From: Pythium myriotylum
Lineage: Eukaryota; Oomycota; Peronosporomycetes; Pythiales; Pythiaceae
Assembly: GCA_023091665.1 (NCBI GenBank)
Contig: JALJCQ010000016.1
Location: forward strand, 1,612,001 to 1,676,000
DNA: 64,000 nucleotides
Direction: 5' to 3'
Positions 10,137 through 19,089 of the stretch are shown here, one piece after another. The notes beneath the pieces were generated by a model that was given only the letters and a program-made list of their open reading frames with translations, ran no database searches and was not told where the DNA came from. The position numbers and the translations under genes were made by a program. Each line of letters begins with the position of its first letter. The stretch's first letter is position 1.

Positions 10137-13100
10137 TTATCTCCAGCGGCCCGACTCTGGAGCGCGGGTCTGCTCGCGGTCGCCACGCGGAGGACGGTAG
10201 GCACCACCTTCGCGGTCGCCTTCCCGACGCGAGCCGAAACGATCGCTGCCGTCGCGGTCGCCGAACGTACGACGCAGGCCACCACCTTCGCGGTCACCAC
10301 CTTCACGGTCACCACCAAAAGCACGACGCAGACCTCCCTCACGAGGCTCGCGGTCGCCGCCGAACGCTCCGCGCAGACCTCCTTCACGAGGCTCACGGTC
10401 GCCACCAAAAGCACGACGAAGACCACCTTCACGGGGCTCACTGTCACGGTCACCACCGAACGCACGACGCAGACCACCCTCACGAGGCTCGCTGTCACGG
10501 TCACCACCGAAAGCACGACGGAGGCCACCTTCACGCGGCTCGCTGTCGCGATCGCCGCCGAAACCACGTCGCAGACCGCCCTCGCGAGGCTCACGGTCGC
10601 CGAAGCGCGAGCTGAAGCGGTCATCACGCGGTTCGCGGTCGCTGAAACGCGAGCCGAAACGATCGCCGCCGTCGCGGTCGCCGAAACGCGAGCCGAAGCG
10701 GTCACCACCATCACGATCGCCAAAGCGAGAGCCGAAGCGATCATCGCCGCCACGCGCCGGCGGGCCAGCACGCTCCCAACGGCCTTCGGGCGCCGACGAG
10801 CGAGGTCCATCGCGGCCGACGCTCTTCCAGTCGCCTTCCTCCGCATCGCTGCGGCGTGTCGGCGGACGGTAAGCACCACCTTCGCGGTCGCGGAGCGAAC
10901 CGAAGCGGCTGCTTGGAGCATCACGAGCCGACTCGCGACGCTGCTCGGCCTCGGCCTCCTCGCGGGCAGCCTTCTCCTCCTCGCGGCGACGCTCCTCCTC
11001 TTCTTCTTCCTGACGGCGGATCTCGGCGTCGATCTCGGCCTGGCGAGCACGCTCGCGCTCGGCTTCCTCCTCGCGGCGGCGACGCTCCTGCTCTTCCTCT
11101 TCCTCGCGAATGCGGACCTGCTCGTCCTCGTAGCGCTCCTTGGCGTGGGCTACGCGCTTCTCGAGACGAGCGAGCGCCGCCTTCTTCTGCTGCTCCTCGG
11201 CGGTCTTGCGGAAGAGCTCGGCGCGGCGCGCACGGTGGGCTGCGATGAACGCTGTGGCGACAGGCAGCGCCGCCTGGAGACGCACCTTCTCCTTGAGCGC
11301 GAACTCGTGCTCCTCCTTGGCAAGCTTGAGCTTCTCGGCCTTCTCCTGCTCGTACTTGACCTTGGCCGTCTCCTTCTCCTCGGTCACGAGCTTCTGGATG
11401 ATCGGCTGCTCAGCCTCACGCGTGGCGCGAATGATGTAGTCGAGACGACGAGCCGAGTCCTTCAGCTTACGCTGGGCCTCCTCCTTGGCCTTCTGGGCCT
11501 TCTCCTTGGCCTCGTTGATGAGCGCCTCACGGTCGATCTTCTCGAGGTCGATGTTGTCAAGATCCTTGCGGCCGAGCTTGTCGAGCATCTGCTTGGTCTC
11601 CTTGAGCGCGATCTCATCCTTGATCTTCTGCTTCTTCTCGGCCTCACGGCGCTTGGCTTCGGCCTCAAGTCGCTCCTTCTCGAGCTGCTGGCGCATCTGC
11701 TCGTACTCCTGGCGCTTCTTCTCGAGCGACTTGATCTTCTCCTGCTGGAGGCGCTCAAGCTCTTCCTTACGGCGCTCGATGATCTCACGGCGCTCCACCA
11801 ACTGCGCACGCGAGCTCGCGAGCGACGCGCGAGTCGCCGTGAAGAGCGAAGTACGCTGGACCTTCTCGGACTCGGCGATCTTAGCGTGGTTGACCTTGCT
11901 CAGCACACGCTGGAGGCGCTCGCCCAGCAGCGTAAGCTGCGCCGGGTTAGCCTCGAGCTCGACGGCCTCGCTGAAGCGAATGCACTGCTGCACGTGGTCG
12001 ATGCGGATCTTGGTGCGCAGCGCCGTGGCAGTCGCAGCGGCGGTCGACGACTCGACGCCCGAGCTGTTCTTGAGGTAGAGCGACGTGAGGCTCGGCGCGC
12101 TCGCGTGAGCGACCGTGCTGAGCGAGCGCGAGCGCACAATGAGCTGCTCGATCTCCTGGTAGCTCACGTTGAGTCCGACGAGCAGCGACTTGAGGTGCGC
12201 GATCGTGACGCTCGAGTAGACGCGCGTGAGCTGGAAGAGCACTCGACGCACAACGAGACGCTCGATCGCGTCCACGTACGAGGACGCGGGCGACGCGCGG
12301 ACCTTCTCGAGCGACGGCGTGACCTGCGCGACGATCTGCAGCGGGTCCACTTCGTCGCGTTCAATGTGCTGGAAGAGCACAGCGACCTCGGGCGAGGCCT
12401 TGGCGAGCACACCGGCGACCTCGATCTCGTCGAGAAGCTGCGCACGCGTGGGCGTCGTGGCGTAGCCGAGCAGCGCCGCCATGCGGGCGCTCTTTTCACG
12501 GGCGGCCGATGAGAGCGACGACTGCGTCGCAGACTCCGAGTCGTCCGTGAGCTCGGTCGAGGCCTCAAAGTCGAGCAGCGGCACCGAGAGCGCGGCGAGC
12601 ACGACGCGCGTAGCGAGCTCGCGCTGCTCGTCGGCGCTGACCTGCGACGGCAGCGCCTTGAGCGCGTGGCCGCCGTCCATGCCGTTGAGCCCAGCGACGC
12701 GCAGCGCGTAGAACTTGTAGAGCGCGTAGGCGTGGAACAAAAAGTTCTTCGAGACAAGGAAGATCTGCGCGAGGCGCTCGTAGTAGGTGACCATGAGGTC
12801 GAGGCGCGGGACCTGGTCGACGAGGTTCATGATCGTGTTGATGTCGTCGATGGTGCGGAAGGCCTCGGAGAAGAGCTCGAGCTGCGAGGCGACCTGGAGC
12901 TGGCGGTAGCGCACTTCGAGCAGCTTTTCGACCGTGTCGAGCGTGAAGCCGTCCCAGGCGCGCATCTGGCGCGCCGACTGGCTCGTGGGCGCCGCCGTGT
13001 GCTTCTGGAGCGCGCCGAGGTGGTTGCGCAGGATCTCGCAGAGGCGGCGGAACTCGATCTTGCGTGTGTACTCGACGCAAAAGTCAAAGGCCTTGAGCGT

Positions 13101-13664
13101 GACGTTCTTGTAGAGTCCTTCGAGCTTCGAGTTGTTCTTGAGGATGTCGAGCACGGTGCGGTAGGTCTCCCAGGTGAAGCGCAGCCAGGGCACGACGACC
13201 TCGCGGTCCGTGCGGTCGCTCGAGCTGTCAAAGGACGTGGTCGAGAGCATGACGGCCTCGGGCGTCTGCGCGGCCTCGAGGTCCACGGACGCGGCCTGCT
13301 GGATGATCAGCTCGTTGCTTTCTTTCTTGGCGAGCGCGAGCTTGGCCTCGGTCTGCGCGACAAAGTACTGGATGATGTTCTCGAGCGAGGCCGGGTTCGT
13401 GGCGATCGAGAGGTTGCGGTACTGGTGGAGTCCGTCTTTCGCGATGCGGCCGAGCTGCAGCTCCATGCAAATGTCGAGGTAGAGCGTCATGAGGTCTTCG
13501 TGGACGGGCTGCCACGTGCGGTGCTTCTTGGCCACGAGCGCGTCGTGGAGGATCTCGAGCGCCGCGCGCTTGGAGCGCTTGAGCACGGCCGCCTCCACAT
13601 TCGGGATGTGCATGAGCTCTTTCGCGCGCTTGAGCGCATTCTCGGGCTTCTGGAAGAACGCCAT
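10137..13664 (-). CDS. EIF3A: Eukaryotic translation initiation factor 3 subunit A
   Basis: Single exon, 1175 aa, from ATG 13664 (MAFFQKPENALKRAKELM, the conserved eIF3a start). eIF3a is the scaffold of the eIF3 complex, which binds the 40S subunit and the mRNA path in cytosolic translation initiation. Seen: an N-terminal alpha-solenoid, then a PCI-type winged-helix region at about residues 440-510 (RVLFQLTRVYSSVTIAHLKSLL). A very long charged helix follows at about 560-950 (spectrin-like, KKRQEYEQMRQQLEKERLEAEAK and similar). The C-terminal tail, about 965-1175, is made of Arg/Gly/Asp repeats (DRDGGDRFGSRFG, REPREGGLRRAFGG). A large open frame on the opposite strand is a shadow of this codon bias. 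Confidence 0.96.
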   Translation of the reverse strand: MAFFQKPENALKRAKELMHIPNVEAAVLKRSKRAALEILHDALVAKKHRTWQPVHEDLMTLYLDICMELQLGRIAKDGLHQYRNLSIATNPASLENIIQYFVAQTEAKLALAKKESNELIIQQAASVDLEAAQTPEAVMLSTTSFDSSSDRTDREVVVPWLRFTWETYRTVLDILKNNSKLEGLYKNVTLKAFDFCVEYTRKIEFRRLCEILRNHLGALQKHTAAPTSQSARQMRAWDGFTLDTVEKLLEVRYRQLQVASQLELFSEAFRTIDDINTIMNLVDQVPRLDLMVTYYERLAQIFLVSKNFLFHAYALYKFYALRVAGLNGMDGGHALKALPSQVSADEQRELATRVVLAALSVPLLDFEASTELTDDSESATQSSLSSAAREKSARMAALLGYATTPTRAQLLDEIEVAGVLAKASPEVAVLFQHIERDEVDPLQIVAQVTPSLEKVRASPASSYVDAIERLVVRRVLFQLTRVYSSVTIAHLKSLLVGLNVSYQEIEQLIVRSRSLSTVAHASAPSLTSLYLKNSSGVESSTAAATATALRTKIRIDHVQQCIRFSEAVELEANPAQLTLLGERLQRVLSKVNHAKIAESEKVQRTSLFTATRASLASSRAQLVERREIIERRKEELERLQQEKIKSLEKKRQEYEQMRQQLEKERLEAEAKRREAEKKQKIKDEIALKETKQMLDKLGRKDLDNIDLEKIDREALINEAKEKAQKAKEEAQRKLKDSARRLDYIIRATREAEQPIIQKLVTEEKETAKVKYEQEKAEKLKLAKEEHEFALKEKVRLQAALPVATAFIAAHRARRAELFRKTAEEQQKKAALARLEKRVAHAKERYEDEQVRIREEEEEQERRRREEEAERERARQAEIDAEIRRQEEEEEERRREEEKAAREEAEAEQRRESARDAPSSRFGSLRDREGGAYRPPTRRSDAEEGDWKSVGRDGPRSSAPEGRWERAGPPARGGDDRFGSRFGDRDGGDRFGSRFGDRDGGDRFGSRFSDREPRDDRFSSRFGDREPREGGLRRGFGGDRDSEPREGGLRRAFGGDRDSEPREGGLRRAFGGDRDSEPREGGLRRAFGGDREPREGGLRGAFGGDREPREGGLRRAFGGDREGGDREGGGLRRTFGDRDGSDRFGSRREGDREGGAYRPPRGDREQTRAPESGRWR
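10170..10770 (-). repeat. In-frame RGD/RGG-type repeat region of eIF3a
   Basis: Two protein repeat types follow one another: about three copies of DRDGGDRFGSRFG and then about six copies of REPREGGLRRAFGGDR with small variants. At DNA level this is an in-frame minisatellite (units of about 39 and 48-54 bp), so copy number probably varies between isolates. Mammalian eIF3a also has a repetitive charged C-terminus. Confidence 0.8.
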
Positions 13665-13979
13665 GGCGACCGCGAGCGTGCGAGCAAGGCGAGTCGATCG
13701 GAGAATGGAGACAAGCACGTCACGGGGGACTCGACTCACTGGAGGAGAAGAGCTCTCTCGCCGAGGGGAGCTGATGAGAAAGTACAGTATGAGATGGGAA
13801 TAGAGGACCTGCTTTTGGGATTCTGGAAATTTAGGAATGGGATCGTGAAAAACCACCGCAAGAGTGGTTTTTGTAAAAAAAAGGGCAACTGAGACGAACA
13901 AATTCGAGCAAGATTCGAGATGCTCAACTGACTCCAGATTCTGACGGAGGAAGATCAATTGGCACAAGGCAAACACACA
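13665..13979. promoter_or_regulatory. eIF3a 5' region
   Basis: This 315-bp stretch lies upstream of the eIF3a ATG (minus strand). It has A/T-rich tracts, including an A8 run near 13876-13883. It should contain the eIF3a promoter. No specific element assigned. Confidence 0.35.
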
Positions 13980-14402
13980 ATGCAGTTGGGCAGTTTGTGG
14001 CGACAATCGGTTGCATGGTCGAAAGTGCGACGAGTGGTGGATCAGCTGGAGCGACTGACGGCCGAGGCCGGGCTCTGGGCCAATGTTGGCGGATACCCTG
14101 GGGATCTCAGCGACGCATACGAGTGGATGGCTCAGTCCAAAGCAAGAAGATCCATGGTCTCTACTGCCAAGAATCAAGCAACCGACTCGAGGATGACGGA
14201 CCAAGTGGCTGTCGTGGCCGATGCGGTCGTGGCCTGGATGCTCGCGCCGTTCTTCCGGTGCTGCGAGGAGATGGACAAGATCCACGAGATTTCGATCGGA
14301 ACGGTGTTCAGCAACGCAGTCGTCCAGTTCATGCTGCAAATATTTATTGTCTTCACGAATACAACGGCCCGAGTGCGCGCGCGCGCTCTTGCAGCACCGT
14401 AG
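13980..14402 (+). CDS. Possible small hypothetical protein, 140 aa
   Basis: ATG 13980 opens 140 codons ending in TAG. Third positions are GC-rich, as in neighbouring genes (GTG GAT CAG CTG GAG CGA CTG ACG GCC GAG GCC). The protein has an amphipathic N-terminal helix (RRVVDQLERLTAEAGLWANVG) and two hydrophobic stretches: VAVVADAVVAWMLAPFF at about residues 79-95 and IGTVFSNAVVQFMLQIFIVF at about 105-125. I do not recognise a family. It sits between the eIF3a start and the 3' end of the CID-protein gene. It could instead be a remnant of an older gene; transcription evidence would decide. Confidence 0.4.
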   Translation: MQLGSLWRQSVAWSKVRRVVDQLERLTAEAGLWANVGGYPGDLSDAYEWMAQSKARRSMVSTAKNQATDSRMTDQVAVVADAVVAWMLAPFFRCCEEMDKIHEISIGTVFSNAVVQFMLQIFIVFTNTTARVRARALAAP

Positions 14403-14448
14403 CGCTCGGTACTCGCACTGGGAAATACATAAAAACACAGGTTTTTTA

Positions 14449-16129
14449 CTAGTGGTCTCGCCACGACTCCCACTCCACATTGAGGCTCTGCAGCGGCACG
14501 AGTTCTTTGAGCACCCTACAGATAATATCATCATCACGTCAGACGACCGCTGTCGACGTCAAGAGAGAGAGAGAAAAAAAAAGCGACTGAAAACGTACGG
14601 ATGCCACACCATCTCGTTGCCTTGATCCGCGGCGCGCTGTTCCTTCTCGCGCGTCGCCGAGTCGAGGTCCTTGGCCAGAGATTGCAGCTCGGACGCTGTG
14701 CGGCCCGTAATGTCTGCCTCGAGCGATTTCGCGTGATTGACACTTTCGCGAAGTGCAGTCTGGCGAAGCCGCGTGATCTCGGCCTCGCGCAGACGCTGCT
14801 CTTCCTCACGACGGCGACGGCGCTCCAAACTCTCGTACGCCTCTCGTGACCACTGCAAAAAAATAAACATACGAATGAGTGACTTCTATGATGAAAGACC
14901 TAACATCAACGTAAAAGAATGAACTAACCTCTTCAGGATAGGCATCTCGGTGGTCCGCCAAGTCTGACAAGCCGATATCGATCATATCGCATTGCTAAAT
15001 GTGAAAAAAACACGTCAGCGATGAATCGATAGATATTGGAGGAGACACTCGTCGCATACCTCCAATCTCGCGTCATTTTTGCTCGTTGCGTTCTTCTGCT
15101 CATACCACCAAATTCCGTCAGATTTGCTCACAACATCCCAAATACCTCGTGTGCGTACCTCAGTCTCGATCATCTGGTCGATCGCGAGCCGCAGCTCCTC
15201 CTTTAGTGTCGGAATCTCATCCATGTATTTCTGTGCGATCGCACAATCAGAGTCCAACGTCTCCCAATCCCATCAACGAGAACGAAGAAGCCACGTACGT
15301 TTCGAAGCTTGACGAGGCGCAGCGTCTTCTCGACGCGTTCGCGCAGCATCGCTGGAGGCGTCGAGTAGTCGTTGATCACGTCGTCCGGCGTCACGTACCG
15401 CTGCACGCCCTGCGTGAGAATGAACTGGTGGTCGCGACGGATGGTCTGTTCGAGGTACTGGATCGCGGCCTTGTGGTGGTCAATCTTCTTGAGCACGTCG
15501 AGCACAGGGTTCGCCGCGTGCGCGTTGAGCTTGGGCAGTGCAGGCGGCGGCAAGTCATTGAGCTCGTTCTCGACGGCCTCCATGCTCTCTCGGAAGCTCG
15601 CTTCCCCGCCAAAGCTCTGTCTCGCCGTCTCAACATCCATCACCGCACCGTTCTCGTCCTCGTCCTTGGCCGCGACGTCCTTCAGGAAATTTGGCAGGTC
15701 TTCTCCTGTGGATCTCCACATCTTGAGGATCTCTTGGTCCGGGAAGATGGCCTTCTCGTGCCAGAGCTCGAGCAATCTTACGACGCTCTGGCGGTCCATG
15801 GGCGAGTTGCTCACGAGCGCGACGGCCTCGACCAGGTGCGCGCCGAAGCATGCGACGAGCCGCGGCGCCTTCTGGGCCTTGTCGACCGCTGCAAACGTCG
15901 GGTCGAAGAGCGTCTTCTGCAGCACGTGGTTGGCCACGTAGAGGTAGGCGATGCGCTCGGCCTGGAAGTCGCTGGCGCGCAGCGCGTCGATCCAGGCGGC
16001 CACCATGTCGCGCGCGAGCGCGCAGTCGGCGCCGCCTTCGTCCAGCGCGCGCAGCAGCTCGTCGCTCACGGCCTCGACGCGCTCCTGGGTCTCGTCCAGC
16101 TCGGCCAGCTCCTGCAAGAACTCGTCCAT
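14449..16129 (-). CDS. CID-domain protein, RPRD1/Rtt103-like
   Basis: Five exons (16129..15299, 15230..15060, 14994..14929, 14852..14599, 14515..14449) give 462 aa. Introns are 65-83 bp with GT-AG ends and consistent phases. Residues about 1-130 are a CTD-interacting domain: helices SDELLRALDEGG, CALARDMVAAWIDALRAS, ERIAYLYVANHVLQKT, then VRLLELWHEKAIFP. A central helical part (DVLKKIDHHKAAIQYLEQTIRR) and a C-terminal coiled coil (LERRRRREEEQRLREAEITRLRQ) follow, ending PVLKELVPLQSLNVEWESWRDH. Known: RPRD1/Rtt103 proteins bind the phosphorylated RNA polymerase II C-terminal domain and act in elongation/termination. The last exon is joined across a codon (CC|G), which restores a sensible frame. 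Divergent from the TMEM63 gene. Confidence 0.86.
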
Positions 16130-16403
16130 CTTCCTCTAGTTCCTTCTTCTTCCTCTGTGTCTCTGTGTCTTGCTGTGCGATAATATAATCGAAGCTTTGG
16201 TCCATTCAATTCGGATAATATCCATTGATTTCTTCCTAAAACCGGGATATTCGGTGCAAATCGCTGGATATTCCGCGCTTCCCGCGTTCGAGTGACGGGT
16301 ACATGGCACTATCGAGCGGAGCTGCTCGCGAGCTGCAACCGTCGAAAGGGAGCGAGCGGATCGCCCCCGGGTCCCATCCTCGCTCTCTCTCTCACTGCGC
16401 AAG
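16130..16403. promoter_or_regulatory. Divergent promoter region
   Basis: Only 274 bp lie between the ATGs of the CID-protein (-) and TMEM63-like (+) genes, so this is a compact bidirectional promoter. A TCTCTCTCACTG pyrimidine tract precedes the plus-strand ATG. Confidence 0.45.
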
Positions 16404-19061
16404 ATGAGCTCGACCAAGGAGCAGGCCGAGAGCGCGAGCATCAACCCGAGCGCGACGCTGCAGACCTCGGTCTCGATCTACCTGCCCGTGCTCGCGGGCG
16501 GACTGCTGGTCTTCGAGCTCGTGCGCCGGCGCTTCCGCCGCGCCTACGACCGCCACGGCGGCGGCGCGCCCGCCAGCGACGACCGACCGCTCGCCTGGGT
16601 GCCCGCGGTCTGGCGCGCCAGCGACGACGAGCTGCTCGAGCGCTGCGGACTCGACACGCTCTGCTACTTGCGGCTCCTGCGCCTGGGCCAGCGCGTGGCG
16701 CTGCTCGCGGTCGTGCTCTCGGGCGCGCTCTTCCCGCTCTACGCGACCGCGACGCCGCCGCCCACGACGCGCACGCGCGTCGACCCGCTCGAGCGCATCA
16801 CCATGTCGAACCTCGCGGTGCGCGACTGGCGTCTTTGGGCGTCCACAGCCGCGAGCTACATTGTCTCGCTCTTCACGCTCTACTTGCTCGTGCACGAGTA
16901 CCGCCAGTACGTCAAGCGCCGCCACGAACTGCTCGCCAAGCCCGAGGCGCCCATGTACACGGTGCTCATGGACGACCTCCCGCTCAAGCTGCGCACGCGC
17001 CAGACGCTCGAGCAGTACATGCGCAAGGTCTTCCCGGACCAAGTCCACAGTGTCTACGTCGCAGTCGACTGCTCGCGGCTCGAAGACCTCGTGGATGAGC
17101 GAGAGAAGACCCGGGATGCACTTGAGCACGCGCTCGCACTCGCCGAGAAGAAAGGGGGACTGGCGACCTCGCGACCCAAGCACCGAGAGGGCGGGTCCTG
17201 GGCCGGGATGGTCTGTTGCAAGTCGGGCAGTCGCGGCGAGCTCGTGGACTCGATCGACTGTTACCAAGAACGACTGGCGCTGTTGAACGAACTCGTCGCG
17301 CGCGAGGTCCGCAGTCTTGAGGACGCGCAGGCTCAGCTCGCAGCGCAAGTCGAGCAGCAAGAACACGGCGAAGTCAAGCCTCCACCGACCATGACGCCGG
17401 AAGAAGAGCAGCAGCTTGTCGCTCGAGTCGAGGCGAACTCGGAACCGCTGGCGGATCGGCCGCGGCGAGGTTCACGCCCGAACCGAACCAGTCAAAGCAA
17501 CAGCGGAAGCAGTAGCACTCCTCAGGCTCCTCCGCACATGGCGATCAACGTCACCAGTGGATCCAGTCGCGAGCTTTACATGGATATCGACGTCGAGGGC
17601 GACGAAGAGCATTTCGAAGACGATATGGATGACACGACGACGGTCGTGGATGGGGACAAGGAGGCCGAGATGGATGCCCGTGAGCGCAAGCGTCGGCTGT
17701 ACCCGATCCGAGTGATGCGTCGAGCTGCGTTCATTTCATTCACGTCGCTCATGGCAACCCAGGTGGCACAACAGGCTCTGCAAGCGAGCAACCCTGTGGC
17801 CATGGCGACCACACCTGCTCCCCATGTCGACGACGTGAATTGGTCCAACATCGGCCATCGCTACCGCACGCGCGCCATGGGCCGTTTGATCGCTGCGTTG
17901 ATCACAGCCGCTATTGTCATCTTCTGGACGATTCCGACGGCCTTCGTGACATCTCTGGCGTCTGTCGAGTCACTGCGGAAAGAACTGCCGTTCCTGAACA
18001 AAGCCTTGGACAAGTACCCGCAGCTGGAAGAGCTATTCAAGCAGATCGCACCACTCGCACTCGTGATCTTGACGGCGCTCGCCCCCGTCGTCTTCGGTTT
18101 GCTATCGTCTCGCGAAGGATACGCTTCCAATACTGAAGTCCGCGCCGCCGTGTTCACGAAGCTCGCGTATTTCCAGATGATTCAGATCTTCTTCGTGACG
18201 GTAATCGTCGGCACCGTGCTCGATAGCTTGAAAGAGATTATCGACCACCCGAAGACGCTGATCTCCATGCTCGGCCGTAGTATGCCTCAGCAATCGACGT
18301 TTTTCATGTCGTTCGTGATGGTTCGCACGGGAGTGAGTTTAGTGATTGAGCTACTGCGAGTCGTGCCGATGCTTCTCGCCCTGATTTTCAAGATCTGCGC
18401 GCCACAGCTGACTCGACGCGAGCGCAATTCCTCGTGGCTCGGTATGACAGCGATCGCCAACACTGAACCTTTCGACCCTACGTCGCAGCTCGCTGATGCT
18501 TTCCTCATCATGCTCGTCACGCTCACGTTCTCGACGATCGCGCCGCTCGTATGCTACTTCACGGGCTTCTTCTTCTTCGTGGCCGACATTATCTATCGCC
18601 GCCAGATTTTGTTCGTGTACCGCCCGTCGATTCACGCCATGGGCGCGTTCTGGCCACGGCTGTACAAATTTCTCATTGCAGCGCTCGTGGTCTCACAGCT
18701 CACGCTGCTGGGGCTGCTGTCGCTCAAGCAGGCGCCGTCGGCCTCCGTCTTCGTGTTTGCACTGGTGATCGTGATTCTCATGGTCGACCACTACGTCAGC
18801 GCGCTATACCCGCGTGCGGCCAAGTATCTGCCACTTACACAATGCGTGCGGCTGGACGAAGAGCGTCTGGGCGGCGGAAAGTACTCGTCCTTCCGGTTCC
18901 TCGACAACGTCTACCGCCAGCCGGCAATGAGCCAGGGCCAGCCATTGCGCGTCGACTACCAAATGCTCGAGGAAGATTTTGACCACGACGGTGGCATCGT
19001 GTCCTCCCCCGAGATGCACGCGGAGGACAAGCGGCTTTTTGGATCCAGTTCGCCGCTGTAG
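16404..19061 (+). CDS. TMEM63/CSC1/OSCA-family cation channel, paralogue 1
   Basis: Single exon, 885 aa. The family comprises osmo- or mechanosensitive ion channels of plasma and endomembranes (OSCA, CSC1, TMEM63). Seen: an N-terminal TM (SVSIYLPVLAGGLLVFELV), two more TM segments by residue ~165, and a large cytosolic loop at about 180-430 beginning YTVLMDDLPLKLR, the conserved RNA-binding-like PHM7 cytosolic domain. The RSN1-type 7-TM region, about 470-800, carries the family motif FWTIPTAFVTSLASVESL. The acidic insert around residues 390-430 is not typical of the family core. A paralogue lies at 27517-30084. The 3' end is only 28 bp from the convergent coiled-coil gene. Confidence 0.92.
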   Translation: MSSTKEQAESASINPSATLQTSVSIYLPVLAGGLLVFELVRRRFRRAYDRHGGGAPASDDRPLAWVPAVWRASDDELLERCGLDTLCYLRLLRLGQRVALLAVVLSGALFPLYATATPPPTTRTRVDPLERITMSNLAVRDWRLWASTAASYIVSLFTLYLLVHEYRQYVKRRHELLAKPEAPMYTVLMDDLPLKLRTRQTLEQYMRKVFPDQVHSVYVAVDCSRLEDLVDEREKTRDALEHALALAEKKGGLATSRPKHREGGSWAGMVCCKSGSRGELVDSIDCYQERLALLNELVAREVRSLEDAQAQLAAQVEQQEHGEVKPPPTMTPEEEQQLVARVEANSEPLADRPRRGSRPNRTSQSNSGSSSTPQAPPHMAINVTSGSSRELYMDIDVEGDEEHFEDDMDDTTTVVDGDKEAEMDARERKRRLYPIRVMRRAAFISFTSLMATQVAQQALQASNPVAMATTPAPHVDDVNWSNIGHRYRTRAMGRLIAALITAAIVIFWTIPTAFVTSLASVESLRKELPFLNKALDKYPQLEELFKQIAPLALVILTALAPVVFGLLSSREGYASNTEVRAAVFTKLAYFQMIQIFFVTVIVGTVLDSLKEIIDHPKTLISMLGRSMPQQSTFFMSFVMVRTGVSLVIELLRVVPMLLALIFKICAPQLTRRERNSSWLGMTAIANTEPFDPTSQLADAFLIMLVTLTFSTIAPLVCYFTGFFFFVADIIYRRQILFVYRPSIHAMGAFWPRLYKFLIAALVVSQLTLLGLLSLKQAPSASVFVFALVIVILMVDHYVSALYPRAAKYLPLTQCVRLDEERLGGGKYSSFRFLDNVYRQPAMSQGQPLRVDYQMLEEDFDHDGGIVSSPEMHAEDKRLFGSSSPL

Positions 19062-19089
19062 GGATTTCTTTGTAATCTAACTGCAACTA

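Noticed and set aside
10008..12512. 834-aa open frame on the plus strand opposite eIF3a
   Set aside because: Low-complexity product caused by codon bias and repeats of eIF3a on the other strand; it begins at a non-ATG codon and has no motif.
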